Shown here piece by piece: positions 43,640-55,111 of a stretch of DNA of 64,000 nucleotides. A program made the translations under genes and the position numbers. The notes beneath the pieces are model-generated. The model was not told the DNA's origin. It did no database searches and worked only from the letters and a program-made list of their open reading frames with translations. The stretch is taken from positions 1 through 64,000 of the forward strand of contig JAGVSM010000876.1 in NCBI GenBank assembly GCA_022494885.1, written 5' to 3'. Source of the stretch: Micrasema longulum. Taxonomy: Eukaryota > Arthropoda > Insecta > Trichoptera > Brachycentridae. Numbering within the stretch: the stretch's first letter is position 1; each line of letters begins with the position of its first letter.

Positions 43640-44330
43640 TTAATATTTTAATTCAATCCATTTTACGTTTCGTTCCATCGGCTAACGGTCCGAGCGAGTC
43701 GCGTCTCGCGTCCAGCTGTCTGACCTCTCCCCCTTTTAAATCCCTTATTTACTGTCAAAAAACGAACCAAAACAACAAAACGAGACCACTTAATCAAAAT
43801 ACACATAAAAAACACACATATCACACAAAACTTAATTTATACAATAGTTCCTTGCTACTAACTGTCAAAAGCGCCTCGATTTGAAAGTCACGTGACACAT
43901 TCTATCCCTTTCATTCGCCTCGCCAACCCGTTAACTCTGGAATTACATCTCAGTCCACCAGAAATGAGAATCTTCATCACAATAGTGAAAAGTCCGAATC
44001 AGTCGCGCGGCGCTTTTCGTAGATTATGTGGTGTAAATGGAATTTTTATGATGTGCCTATCAGCATCTCGGTTTCTTGTATGAAACTGGCTACCAACTTT
44101 AACTTGACCAACTTCATGTCAGTCTAGTTCGGAAAGTCGTCGTGTGTGTCGCGCCCGGCGTGGAACGCGTTTGACAGTTCGAAAAAATGTTTTCGCTTGT
44201 CATTTGTTACTTTTTTCATTAAACAAAATTTACAATGCGTTCGAAGTGTCGGTGTGCAGATGTTTGAATAATTTTACCACAAAGCAATAATCTTTGCCTT
44301 ACTTGAGGTGATTTAAATGCAGTTTTGTGT
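43640..44330 (+). promoter_or_regulatory. Candidate host promoter and 5' exon
   Basis: A GC- and CpG-richer, apparently single-copy patch lies among AT-rich repeats. An arthropod initiator-like TCAGTC lies at 44119-44124, followed by GC-rich 'gtcgcgcccggcgtggaacg' and no TATA box. A possible donor is GAG|GTGATT near 44304. The only ATG frames downstream are very short, so exon 1 would be non-coding. Supported by composition and motif only. Confidence 0.25.
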
Positions 44331-45015
44331 TATCTACAAATTGTGATAATGTTTTTAAGTGCACGACTGTTTTTAAGTACATGAATTTACGGTGCAAAGT
44401 CAATTTGAGTTTGAAATGGTTGAATTTGAATTTAAAATACCTACATTTGCATTGATTTAATACGATAATTTGTAACTACGTTGTCATGTTGAATTCCATA
44501 TTTATTTACGAACATGAATCTAATACGGCATTACTATAAATACGGACATATTAAAATTTCATTTAATTGATTATAATGCACTACCATAATAACGAAAATC
44601 TTCAAAATATGTTTACAAACGGAACTAGATATAAAAAATTTACGTTTAGACTTATTTGAAATCAGTCTGGACACGTTGAACATAATGATACATAAACATA
44701 CCACCAAAATTGAGGTAACTATTTATTTTCTAATATTTCGTAATAACATGTCTCATGTCACAAAAGCATCGTAATAACGTACACTGTTAGATCAGTCTCC
44801 ACTCAGCTTTTTCAAATGCAATCAATAGGTTAATTATCTTTTTAAAAAAAACATATTTTGTTAGGTACCTATGCAATATGTAAATCAACACAAAATATTT
44901 GTCCTATAAAGGGTTGAATACAATCCTTGTACTTTTGTATAAGTACTTAAACTGAAATCACTAATTGAAATCCAACGAATCTATACGAAATAATATGTTC
45001 TATTCTGATTCTTAG
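44331..45015. other. Apparently single-copy non-coding sequence
   Basis: No repeat partner and no coding frame. If the promoter at 44.1 kb is real, this would be its first intron. Confidence 0.3.
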
Positions 45016-45089
45016 AGGGGGGGTCAGTGCAATGCAAGCTCCTGGCGTCTCTGCTACTTGTGAAGATCTATTGTGACGGGTCCCCGTGA
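45016..45089 (+). CDS. Weak exon candidate
   Basis: The acceptor-like 'tgttctattctgattcttag' is followed by a GC-richer stretch open in one frame for 24 codons (QCKLLASLLLVKIYCDG near the end) and then TGA. No donor is needed if terminal. It lies 24 bases left of a PIF-like MITE. This could be chance or untranslated sequence. Confidence 0.2.
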
Positions 45090-45112
45090 AAATTTCTCGC
45101 CCTCCAAGCCCA

Positions 45113-45665
45113 GTAGCTCAATCACAAATAACTATCGACGTGCTAATAAGCGACGTGATAACAATTTCTCGCCATAATTGGTTATCGTATTCGCGATCAC
45201 AATGCAACATCCGTGTACGCCTAATATTAAATGTCAAAACATTGACGTTTCGCGACGTATAATCCTGCTGCACCATCACATATTTTAAATTCACCGGTGT
45301 AAATATGGAAAATATTCAAAAACTGCTATTTTTATTTATTTATTTAATATTTATCACGCTACTCATTGCATTCAGCCGGCGGTTGGCAAGCCAAATGTCA
45401 AGATAATTAGTCGCCATAGTAATTGTAATATAATTTTCACTTTTTGTATAAGATACTCCTTACTATTTTGCAAATGCAATATATTGTATTATTTTTTATA
45501 ACTAACGCCGATTTTACGCCAATGAACTGTACTTATTTACGAGGACAAAAAAAACGAACCGACACCAGCGTTGACTTATGACTGCGATAACTTAAGTATG
45601 TTCATTGTGATCGCTCAAATGCTTATCATGTTTTTAAGCACATCGATAGTTATTTGTGATTGAGC
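45113..45665. mobile_element. GTAGCTC-terminus MITE (PIF/Harbinger-like), copy 2
   Basis: The ends are inverted (GTAGCTCAATCACAAATAAC both ways, the right one losing its last bases). On the minus strand the inner segment reads MATNYLDIWLANRRLNAMSS. Confidence 0.75.
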
Positions 45666-45783
45666 GAATTGAAATCGTATTCAAAACTAATTTAAACATG
45701 TCCAGCAATGTTAATTGCACAATTGAATCAAAAATGAAAAATATCTCCTATTTCCTGATAACGATCTGGATATTTGGCAATCT

Positions 45784-46376
45784 GTAGCTCAATCACAAAT
45801 AACTATCGACGTGCTTAAAATATGCTAAGTATTTGAGCGATCACAATGAACAAAAATGAACATGCTTAAGTTATCGCAGTCATAAGTCAACGCGTGTGTA
45901 ATCTCTAAGTCAACGCTCAGTCGGTTTCTTTTTTGTTTTCCTCGTAATTAAATACAGTTCATTGGTGAAAAATCGGCGTTTACTAAAAAAATAATACAAT
46001 CTATTAAATTTGTAAAATAGTAAGGAGTATCTAATACAAAAAAGTGAAAATTAAATTACAATATGAATACTATGGCGACTGCTTTTCTTGACATTTGGCT
46101 TGCCAACCGCCGGCTGAATGCAATGAGTAGCGTGATAAATATTAAATAAATAAATAAAAATAACAGTTTTGGAATATTTTCCATATTCACCCCGGTGAAA
46201 TTGAAATATGTGATTGCGCAGCAGGATTATACGTCGCGAAACGTCAATATTTTGACATTTAATATTAGGTGTTCACGGATGCTCCATTGTGATCGCGAAT
46301 ACGATAAACAACCACGGTGAGAAATTGTTATCTCGTCGCTTATCAACACGTCGATAGTTATTTGTGATTGCGCTAC
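45784..46376. mobile_element. GTAGCTC-terminus MITE (PIF/Harbinger-like), copy 3
   Basis: Inverted ends GTAGCTCAATCACAAATAAC and, from the other strand, GTAGCGCAATCACAAATAAC. The plus-strand segment from about 46065 reads MNTMATAFLDIWLANRRLNA and stops about seven codons later. It is separated from copy 2 by only 118 bases and lies in the opposite orientation. Confidence 0.8.
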
Positions 46377-46689
46377 TGGGTGACGAGTTCGGATAAACTG
46401 AGTTTTACTGTATTACTCATTTTAAAAATCAAATTGACGTGGGCTTCCTCGGTTTATTTAAAATCTTTACTAAGCCACGACTTGAATTTAATTGACAGAT
46501 TCTTTAATATATTATTCATGCTAAGTTTGACAGTAGGTATTGTCTTACGAACTCAATGATTCGGAAGAGTGCTTTTATAATCCTTGAAACTATAAAAAAA
46601 GCAAAATAATTATGCATTATTGACGAACTAAATAAATACGAAAACGACCTACGATACAATTTTAAAAAATAACGTAAATGAATTAAAAA
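46377..46689. other. Unassigned
   Basis: Short frames on both strands; no motif. Confidence 0.3.
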
Positions 46690-46985
46690 TCCTACACCTA
46701 CCTCGGTATGCTCTACCAACTTGTCATCTCTGATGTCATATGATCGAATTCAACCAATAAGTGACGCCGAAACTTTACTCCGCGTTCCCTACTTAATAAC
46801 ATTTTTAAATAAGTCTGATTCAATACGGTTCTATGATCTGAATTAAAACAAAAAGTGTCAGCTTAAATATTATTTTTATACGACATTTGACAGTTCCCAA
46901 GACGATATCGTTAACTTTCCGAACATATATAAATATCTACCTATGAATTACAAAGCCAGCTCAGCTCTATCGAGATTCGAAAACG
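46690..46985. mobile_element. GGGCCTC-family transposon, degenerate fragment E
   Basis: The order 'cctcggtatgctctaccaac', 'tactccgcgttccctac', 'acaaagccagctcagctc' follows the left half of copies A-C, with many substitutions and no termini. Confidence 0.6.
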
Positions 46986-47152
46986 TGTTTTTTCATTTTT
47001 GTATTTGCCTTTTTGCACATAATGTTAATTGTACATTGACGGGCTAATTTCCAAATGGAAATTTCTTCTAACTAACCAATAAAATAATTGGTTTAGCTTT
47101 ATAATTCAAGTTAAAACATATTCCATACAAAATAAAAGTAAAAAATAGCTGA

Positions 47153-47534
47153 AGATATATAAAAATATAAATAATTGTATTTGTATATAAATAAATACTA
47201 ATACTCAATGGGAAAAAGGAAAAAAGAGGAAACAGGAAAGGAGGGGAGATTAAAGAAAAGAAAGGAGATTTTTCTTCAGACGTGATTTAAACAGAGATAC
47301 CGTAGTAACATCTTTGATGGTGGATGGGAGATGATTCCACAGTCGAGCCGCATGGACGCTATATGAGTAAGAGAAGAAAAAGGAATTGTGGATGGGTATT
47401 AAGAGAGTGCTTTGAGAATCAGAACGAAGAGGTAAACCATGAACTGATAAGCGTTGAAATTTTTCACGCAGGTATATAGGAGCGTTAGGACTATGAAGTA
47501 CAATAAACAGAATGTGTTCCATTTCACAAGTCAA
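47153..47534 (-). pseudogene. LINE 3' end, J2-related
   Basis: The minus frame 47534-47250 reads NAPIYLREKFQRLSVHGLPL and VHAARLWNHLPSTIKD, parallel to the J2 copies at 7.6 and 11.0 kb but diverged. An AT-rich 3' end lies near 47153-47200. Confidence 0.75.
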
Positions 47535-47665
47535 CAGATTAAAAAGTGTGAATGTTTAAACATAGGCAGAATGGTAAATATGATAGGACATAAGCCCTGT
47601 AAATACCTAGACTTCCATATCCCTCTCTCAAAACGTTTTCCCTCACTATTGCAACAAATATAGAT
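47512..47665. mobile_element. Foldback family F fragment
   Basis: 'gtttaaacataggcagaatg', 'ataagccctgtaaatacc' and 'tccctctctcaaaacgtttt' match one arm of the family. Confidence 0.6.
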
Positions 47666-47696
47666 CAAAATTAGAAAACCTTCCCATATCTTCAAG

Positions 47697-48425
47697 TCGA
47701 TACGTAACATCTTATCCCTAATGAAACTCAAACAACTATATTATATTTTATATAATTCAATTTTAACTTATGGCATAATAGGATGGGGATGCACTAATAA
47801 ATCAATATTAAAAACCTCTCAAATCTGCTCAAAAATCAATAGTTTAAATATTTTTTTAAAAAGCCCTTCAGGTACCCCAGCGTCAACTTATTTGAGGAAT
47901 TTGTGATTTTAGGTAAAAGGCAATTATATATTTTTAGAATATTCATGTTTGTGAATGCCAATTGCTCTACTAAATCCTAAAAGGAACACTCCCACACTAC
48001 CAGAAGTCAAACTAGAGGATGGGTCATGGGGTCTATCACAAACTCTGAATTCGGGCAAAGAAATTTCAGGTTTCTGGGCCCCAAAATATGTATTATGTTA
48101 CCCGAACATTGTAAAACCATGATCCAGATTCAATTTTTAAAAAATCTAAAAAATTGGTTACTGTGTTTAGGTCGAGAAAAATCGAAAAATTTACTCAAAA
48201 TATATTCTTAACTAATAATTGGTATAAATTAATATTGTAAAAGTGTATAGTAAATAAACTAGCAGGTAGTAATGTTATTGTTTATTTTTGCATAAAAATG
48301 TCTGCCTTAAAACAGGTTGTACCTAGTTAGGCAGACTAGACATGATCCAGAGAAATCTATTACCCAAGTGTATATGTAGTAGGTAGATAAAGTAATTGTT
48401 ATTTTGTCAATAAACTATGATTATT
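47697..48425 (+). pseudogene. LINE 3' end, frame-broken, with 3' UTR
   Basis: Plus-strand readings LYYILYNSILTYGIIGWGCT and, after breaks, FGQRNFRFLGPKICIMLPEH show the 'YGI..WG' and 'F...GPK....LP' C-terminal LINE signatures. The 3' UTR block 'aaaacaggttgtacctagtt' matches 35945-35965. The end is near 48425 at an ATT-rich tract. Confidence 0.7.
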
Positions 48426-48439
48426 TTTATTATTATTAT

Positions 48440-48520
48440 TAAATAACTCCCTTGGGAGGAAATCCAGCCTCTCTGCAAACATTTCGATATACGCCAAAAC
48501 ATTGTTGAATTGATTTATTC
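48440..48520. mobile_element. Foldback family F outer-arm fragment
   Basis: 'actcccttgggaggaaatcc' and 'aaaacattgttgaat' correspond to the outer arm seen complete at 54910-54980. Confidence 0.55.
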
Positions 48521-48619
48521 ATAAAAACATCACCAATAATAATTTATTTATGTACTAAATAGGGTAAACTGTTTAAATGGGAACCCAAAATGTGAAATTC
48601 TTTGTTATTTCTTTACCAG

Positions 48620-48703
48620 GCATATAATTTAACGAAAATCGATGACTTGATTGAAATGACACCTTTCTTTCAATGCAGTAAAGTAAATGCACCGTGCACG
48701 TGA
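48620..48703 (+). CDS. Weak exon candidate
   Basis: The acceptor 'ttgttatttctttaccag' precedes a frame reading AYNLTKIDDLIEMTPFFQCS to a TGA at 48701-48703 (27 codons); an alternative donor AAA|GTAAAT lies at about 48683. No similarity is recognised. It is in the same strand as the stronger exon at 55112, but linkage is unproven. Confidence 0.2.
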   Translation, partial: AYNLTKIDDLIEMTPFFQCSKVNAPCT

Positions 48704-48849
48704 AATTCCTGTATTTTTCTGTATCCGGCCAAGTACATTGATGCACAATATTGACTCAAATGCTTAAAATTGTTTTCATATTGACAAATAACATCTTTTA
48801 TATGCTTTATAATTACAATGTTTTGTTGAATTTCCGTATTATGATAACA

Positions 48850-50090
48850 TTTACACTATTTGGGAGAGGTCGAACGTGTTCATGTTTATTTTATGACTAA
48901 GGAATTCAAAAACATAGGCACTTTGAAGTTGATGTATACTTCATTAGTGAGAACCCAGTTAGAGTATAACTCTACAATATGGACTCCTTACTACAACGAT
49001 AGATGCACAAATGTTGAGATCCGTACATTATGTAAGGCTGAGACAAGCATTATCGACAAAATCAAGAAAGGAGCTCTGCGCTGGTTTGGACATGTAGAAC
49101 GAATGGACAGCGAGAGAACGGCTAAGAATATTTACAATGCGAATGTTGATGGATGCAGAAATAGAGAAAGACCGAGAAAGACATGGCATGACAAAATCCA
49201 ACAAATACTTAAAGATGGACATGTCAAAAGTCGGAATAATCGGCGCGCGTGCATGAGAAGATGTATGAATGTAGAGGAAGCGAGTTCTGTATGCAAAGAT
49301 AGAGAGTTGTGGCGTTCTATCCTCTCTGCCTACCCTTACGGGGAAACAGCGTGATGGTTTGTTTGTTTTGTTTGTTTGTTTACTACTAATTTTCTTGAAG
49401 GAGTCCAAAAAAAATTCTTACGTTTTATAAATTTTAAACTTAGAATCAGTCATGAATTTTTAAATTATGATTTTTTACTAAAAACATTAAATTTGTTAAA
49501 ACTTAACGATAGAAGAAAAATTATAGACCTTTTAAATTTATTCAAAATTGTAAATTCAATATGGGATTGCCCTGGATTATTATCTCTCATCAACTTCAGG
49601 GTGCCTGGAAGAATGACTAGACAGGTGCCCCCGTTTTGTTGCAACAATTCACGGACAGTGTATACTTGTAATGCCGTATTAAATAGACTTCATGAACTCG
49701 GCAATAGTTATTCCCACGTATCGGATATATTTAGTGTAGGGTATTGTTCCTATAGAACAAACCTTTTGAACTTTTTCAAAAATGGTGAATGGTAATTATA
49801 TTTATTTATTCATGCATTTCATAATACATACAGTTTTTTGTTCACTTTGCCCAGCTGTATAAAACAGTACTTATGATTTTCTTGTTGTTTTACTGTAGAA
49901 TGTTTTATTATTTAAACTTTCTACTGAATATGCTGTATAATTTTTAGGTTAATTTTTTTTTTCATAAATCTTGGGTATAAAGAAATTTATGTTTTTAAAA
50001 AAATAAAATATTAAGCCACATATGTTCGTATTATAAATGTTTGTAAAAGGCAGATATGCCGTTTATGTTAATAAAATAAAATAATATTGA
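48850..50090 (+). pseudogene. Jockey-like LINE (family J1), copy 2, split by an RTE-like insertion
   Basis: The first part, 48850-48994, reads MTKEFKNIGTLKLMYTSLVR and LEYNSTIWTPYYN. The second part, 49387-50090, continues FLEGVQKKFLRFINFKLRIS, LNDRRKIIDLLNLFKIVNS, RVPGRMTRQVPPFCCNN and YCSYRTNLLNFFKNGEW, then a stop. The 3' UTR ends 'ggcagatatgccgtttatgt' with an A-rich tail. The two halves join naturally once 48995-49386 is removed. 5'-truncated. Confidence 0.9.
48998..49379 (+). pseudogene. RTE-like LINE C-terminal fragment nested in J1 copy 2
   Basis: The frame reads RCTNVEIRTLCKAETSIIDK, GALRWFGHVERMDSERTA, RPRKTWHDKIQQIL and RACMRRCMNVEE to the stop at 49352-49354, very close to the copy at 21.3-21.6 kb. 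A (TTTG)n-like tail runs to about 49379. TTACTAC on both sides (48988-48994, 49380-49386) is the likely target duplication. Confidence 0.9.
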
Positions 50091-50351
50091 AAAAATTATC
50101 CGTCAAAAGTGCAATTTTATAAACAGTATGCTCTTTGTTATTCAATATTTTATGTAATAATCAAACGAACGCATGATAAACGCAGGCTCCATGATTCATT
50201 TAAGAGACTTAGAAGAAAGACACCGGCATTTTTAATTAATTTATATAGGTACTAAAATAAATAAAACAACTTCGTTTTTAACCACAATTTTTTTCTACCG
50301 ACCGGTTTCAAAGCAAACAAGCGTCTTCGTCAAGGTTTACGTAACTAATAA
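50091..50351. other. Unassigned, plus Penelope-like end at 50240-50345
   Basis: 50255-50345 carries 'aaataaaacaacttcgtttt', then 'accggtttcaaagcaaacaa' and 'gtcaaggtttacgtaactaa', the same series as at 59783-59890. The rest is unassigned. Confidence 0.5.
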
Positions 50352-50915
50352 ATTATTAACAATATTTTGAGTTTGTCAAATTTTTTGTAGACAAGGACTG
50401 GATTCATCTCCCTGGGTAGCTGTTTATATTAACATATTACTACAGAGATGAAGAACATTTAAGAAAAGGGTTATAAATATTGTTGATAAATTACCTGGTC
50501 CATGAAGAAGTATAGAAATTGAAAAAATAACATTTTCAGGCGTTGCCTAGTATGCAGGTGAAATAATTCAATTAGATGAATCTCACCTGTATAAATAAAG
50601 GTTTCAGCTCTTTAACTTCACAAACATCAACAGATGAAAGAATTGAAGGAATATAGATGTTCAAATATAGGCAGGATGGTGAATGTTACACAGTGTGTAA
50701 AGTGGCCACTTAAACCAGCCATTGACAGGTCATAAGCCCTGTAGATGCCTAAACTTCCATATTACCTTTTCTTAAATGTTCTTCATCTCTGTTGTAATAT
50801 GTTAATATAAACAGCTCCCCAGGGAGTTGAATCCAGTCCTTGTCTACAAAAATTTGGACAAACTCAAAATATTGTTGATAAATTACCTGGTCCATGAAGA
50901 AGTATAGAAAACAGC
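50352..50915. mobile_element. Foldback family F, subfamily 'agagatgaag'
   Basis: Outer arm 'gtagacaaggactggattca', centre 'ttttcaggcgttgcctagta' and end 'cttcatctctgttgtaatat' with a second outer arm to 50915. Confidence 0.8.
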
Positions 50916-51039
50916 TATTTAACAAAGTTAACATAATAATAACAATAAAAAAAACGTAATTTATCCAATTAACTTAATTATAATTAACATAATAAACAAT
51001 AAAAAAAAAAAAATATTTATAAAAAACATAACCAAATTA

Positions 51040-51371
51040 TATAAATTCAATATTCCGACTCGTAGATTTAGAAACAATGAAGTACTGTTCATCGATCAGC
51101 ATAGAACAAACTATGGCCCAAATTCTCCAATGACCTGCCTTTGTCGTATTGTTAACTCAAGACAAGATCTGGACTTTTTTGGTTTAAGTTTACAAGGATT
51201 TAAACGAGCACTACATAAATAGTCCAGATCTTGTCTCGATGTCCCTTATGTTTGTCAATGCTTCTTTCTTTTTTCTTTAAATGTTTTAAACTACTCTTTT
51301 ATTGTAATATTTAAACCTTATAAATTGTATACATGGACAATGTCCGTTAATAAATAAATAAATAAATAAAT
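51040..51371 (+). pseudogene. Jockey-like LINE 3' end (same family as 28304-29645)
   Basis: 'gtactgttcatcgatcagca' and 'ttgttaactcaagacaagat' parallel 29350-29455. The end is (AAAT)n at about 51348-51371 after 'acaatgtccgtt'. Confidence 0.75.
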
Positions 51372-51439
51372 ATAGACCAATAGAAAAAAAATCATAAACA
51401 GTACACACATTTTACCTATTTGGCTTGATCCGTGCGCAA

Positions 51440-51830
51440 CCCACCTCCGCAATTAATAGCAATTTTACATTGTAAGAACTTACTAATTGTCCTTATGGAT
51501 AATGGAAATAGATTGTACACTTTAACCGAGTAGTAGGCCAATCCTCTTTGACCGAAGGTTGTATATATATAATTTTTTTTTGCAGCATCAGGGTGGAGTA
51601 TCTAGTAACTCTTGTATTTGTAACGGAAGGTAGAGAATAATGTTTACGTGCGAATAGTAACAAAGCTTTTACATAAAGTTGTTTTATAGATTTTACATTA
51701 AGATTTTTAAATACACCGAGGGAGCTAGTTCTGATTGGGATTCTGAAGATATTTTTTATTGAAGCTTTACCCTAATCCAAGGAGAAAATACGGGAATACG
51801 TTTGTTTGAAGAAGAGCAAGACCGCGATTT
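51440..51830 (-). pseudogene. Probable LINE C-terminal fragment
   Basis: The minus-strand reading KNLNVKSIKQLYVKALLLFA, RKHYSLPSVTNTRVTRYSTL and KEDWPTTRLKCTI fits a decayed LINE C-terminus ('L...Y..ALL.F..KH......TR'). No catalytic motif. Confidence 0.45.
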
Positions 51831-52072
51831 CTCAGAGTTTATTTCATTTATTTATTCAGATATTTAGAACATTGCAACCGGCATAACCATTGGCAGGTTG
51901 GTTCTGCATCGCGGTAGGTAAAACAATCGATGCTGTCTTTGTCGAAGATAGTTATCAGGTACGAACAGACCTACATCCATCAGAATTTCCGAGTTATGTA
52001 TGCGACTACCGATCACCTGGAAAAAGTGAACACCCAAATGAACGTCCCTCCTCCTCTATAACGACTGATAGC

Positions 52073-52393
52073 CTAGCATCCCAGTAAAAAGTCGGTTGGG
52101 AAGAGCCAAGGATAATATCCACACTCTTTTAGGTACAGATAGCGCAAAAAAAATTTCTGCACTCTCTTCACCATCAAAGAGTATCGAGTCTCGTGTGGCG
52201 ACCAAATAATGGAACTAAACTCCAAACGACTTCTTACCAAGGAATTATACAATGTCCTCATAATCTGAGTGTTAGAAAAGATCTTGGCATTTTTAAGAAC
52301 AAAACCAAGCATCTTAAGGGAGTCATTACATAGATTAACTATAACGACGATTAAAAGATAACTTAAGATAAGAGTTAGTTTAAAAACACTCAC
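52073..52393 (-). pseudogene. Jockey-like LINE fragment
   Basis: The minus frame reads SLKMLGFVLKNAKIFSNTQI, MRTLYNSLVRSRLEFSSIIW and VKRVQKFFLRYLYLKECGYY, the conserved block after the reverse transcriptase. About 105 codons. Confidence 0.8.
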
Positions 52394-52721
52394 TGCGGCA
52401 TGAATTATTTTTCTTTAAAAAAAAGAATTACCACTAAACTTCACACTAGCGACTAGCCTACATAATAAGTAATTGTTCACAATGAATGCGTAGTAGTTTT
52501 ATATGCCAAACATGAATTAATAACCAGCCGTTTTCTTCATAATTTATGACTGACATTTCGTTCTAAATTTAAATTATTATAAGATTTAACGATAAAATAT
52601 CATCAAAAATTACTTTCCTTTTATTAAAGCCAAATAAAAAAAACGTACGCCAATTACAATTTCGACATATCTTGGTACTAATTAAACGAATAAACTAGTT
52701 TATTTGTAATCTTAATATTTT
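52394..52721. other. Unassigned
   Basis: No gene or repeat recognised. Confidence 0.3.
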
Positions 52722-53450
52722 TATTAACATATTACAACAGAGATGAAGAACATTTAAGAGAAGGTAATATAGAAGTCCAGGCATCTACAGGGCTTATGAC
52801 CTGTCAATGGCTGGTTTAAGAGACCACTTTACACACTGTTTAACATTTACCATTCTGGCCATATTGGAACATCTATATTTCTTCAATTCTTTCATCTGTT
52901 GATGTTTGTGAAGTTGTAGATACCTAGACTTCTATATTACCTTCTCTTAAATGTTCTTCATCTCTGTTGTAATATGTTAATATAAACAGCTTCCCAGGGA
53001 GTTGAATCCAGCACTTGTCTACAAAAATTTGGACAAACTCAAAATATTGTTGATAAATTACCTGGTCCACGAAGAAGTATAGAAATTGAAAAAATAATAT
53101 TTTCAGGCGTTGCCTAGTATGTAGGTGAAATAATTCAATTTGATGAATCTCACCCGCATAAATAAAGATTTCAGCTCTTTAACTTCACAAACATCAACAG
53201 ATGAAGGAATTGAAGGAATATAGATGTTCAAATATAGGCAGAATGGTGAATGTTACACAGTGTGTAAAGTGGCCACTTAAACCAGCCATTGACAGGTCAT
53301 AGCCCTGTAGATGCCTGGACTTCTATATTACCTTCTCTTAAATGTTCTTCATCTCTGTTGTAATATGTTAATATAAACAGCTCCCCAGGGTGTTGAATCC
53401 AGTCCTTGTCTACATAAATTTGGACAAACTCAAAATATTGTTAATATTTT
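52722..53450. mobile_element. Foldback family F, subfamily 'agagatgaag', long copy
   Basis: Same module order as 41330-42060 ('acaacagagatgaagaacat', two inverted ends at about 52960 and 53355, outer arms 'cagggtgttgaatccagtcc'). Confidence 0.8.
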
Positions 53451-54380
53451 TAGTAACGGAGAGGGAAAATATTTTTGAGGATGGAATAGTATGGTCGTCA
53501 TTTACAGGGTTTAAGACCTATCATTAGCTACTAGGAGGTTGGTTGGAGAGTTGGACTGCTTTCGGCAAACTAAAATAGATTTTTGAAAATAAAGAAGCCT
53601 ATATGCTAAAAAAGACAAGTATATGAATCGTGCAAATTGCCGGTGACAACAAACGGACTAGAAACCATGTCTGTAACACAAAAACGTAGCCAGAAATTGA
53701 AATGCACGCAACGATCCATGGAAAGACAGATGCTCGGTGTATGTCTAAGAGACAAAGTAAGAAATGACGAAATAATTTGACGACGACATTGCCTCTATTG
53801 CCGGTAAAACGTGGATGATGAAAGCGGGGGATTGGAAGGAATCGAGACGTTTGGAAGAGGCCGCCATCCGCCATCCAGCAGTGGAGAGAATAAGGCTGAA
53901 AAAGAAGATTGGCTACTAGTGGTAGATTGGCTACACACTGTGTAGCATTCATCATTCTACCTATGTTTAAAATCCACATTTCCTCAACCCTTCCATTTGT
54001 TAACTTTTTTAAAGTGGATTGTTGACTCAACTGACTGGTATAAAAAAGGTTTAAAGTTGAAAATTATATTTACGCGTTGCCTAATAGGTGAAACAGTTCG
54101 GCCGGACGAATCTCATCCGCATCAATAAACCTTTCAGTTTTTTTAAAAACACGAAAAAACTTTCACAAAAGACAGCAGATGTTAAATGTCAAGAAATGTC
54201 GGTATTTAAGCACAGGCAGAATAATAAATGTTACACAGTATGTTAACTGGTCACTACAACCAGTCAATGACAGTTCATATGCCCTGCAAATTCCTAGTCT
54301 TCTATATTCCCTTCTCAATTATTTTTTCTCTCTGTTGCCATACATTTTTATCAAAAATTCATTCTACAAACGTTTGAGCG
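53451..54380. mobile_element. Foldback family F, degenerate 'agagaggga' copy containing an RTE scrap
   Basis: It begins 'gtaacggagagggaaaatat'; later 'gattggctacacactgtgta' and 'gttgcctaataggtgaaac' are family blocks. The unrelated RTE segment 53600-53790 sits inside. Confidence 0.6.
53600..53800 (+). pseudogene. RTE-clade LINE fragment
   Basis: The plus reading YESCKLPVTTNGLETMSVTQ and RSMERQMLGVCLRDKVRNDE matches the region seen at 955-1100. The frame is lost soon after. Confidence 0.7.
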
Positions 54381-54510
54381 TAATTAAAATTCTTTATTTT
54401 TTGTGTTTGAACACCCATTATTTTTATTTCATTTTTATTAATATAGAAAAAATAAATCTAATAGCTAAGATTTTTTGGAAGAATCTCTAAACTACGAACC
54501 TTAAATAGGT

Positions 54511-54985
54511 TTTTTAAATTCAAATTTATTTCAACAGAGAGGGAAAATTTTTGAGAAGGGGATATGGAAGTCTAGGCATTTACAGGGCTTATGACCTGTC
54601 ATTGGCTGGTTTAAGTGGCCACTTTACACACTGTGTAACATTCACCATTCTGCCCATGTTTGAACATCCACATTTCCTCAAATCTTCCATCTGTTGACTT
54701 GTGAAGTAAAAGAGCTGAAACCTTTATCACGTGGGTGAGATTCATCCGGCTGAACCAAATCACCTACTAGGCAACGCCTGAAAACAATTTTCCAATTTTT
54801 ATACTTTTTCTTTTACCAGGTAGTAATTCAACAATGTTTGATTATGTCCAAATGCTTGCAGACTGGCTGGATTTCCTCAAAAATTTTCCCTCTCTGTTGA
54901 AATAAGTTTAAATATGAACAACTCCCTAGGGAGGAAATCCAGCCAGTCTGCAAGCATTTGGACATAATCAAACATTGTAGGTTTT
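54511..54985. mobile_element. Foldback family F, subfamily 'agagaggga', best copy
   Basis: 'atttcaacagagagggaaaa' at the left and 'ttccctctctgttgaaataa' at about 54885 are inverted. The outer arm 'tgcagactggctggattt' (54855-54875) is also inverted to 54930-54955. It ends 15-20 bases before unique sequence leading to the 55.1 kb exon candidate. Confidence 0.8.
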
Positions 54986-55111
54986 TTTAATTTTATTTTC
55001 TGGGTATGAATATAGCTTATGGTATGCCCGCTAAACGTTTAAAAGACTGAAAGACTTCTAAACATAAAAGAAATGTATAAAATGTGTACATTTTATCCCT
55101 TTCCTTTTTAG

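Noticed and set aside
43892..44083. 63-codon frame upstream of the putative initiator
   Set aside because: No recognised motif and no splice structure; probably chance in GC-richer sequence.
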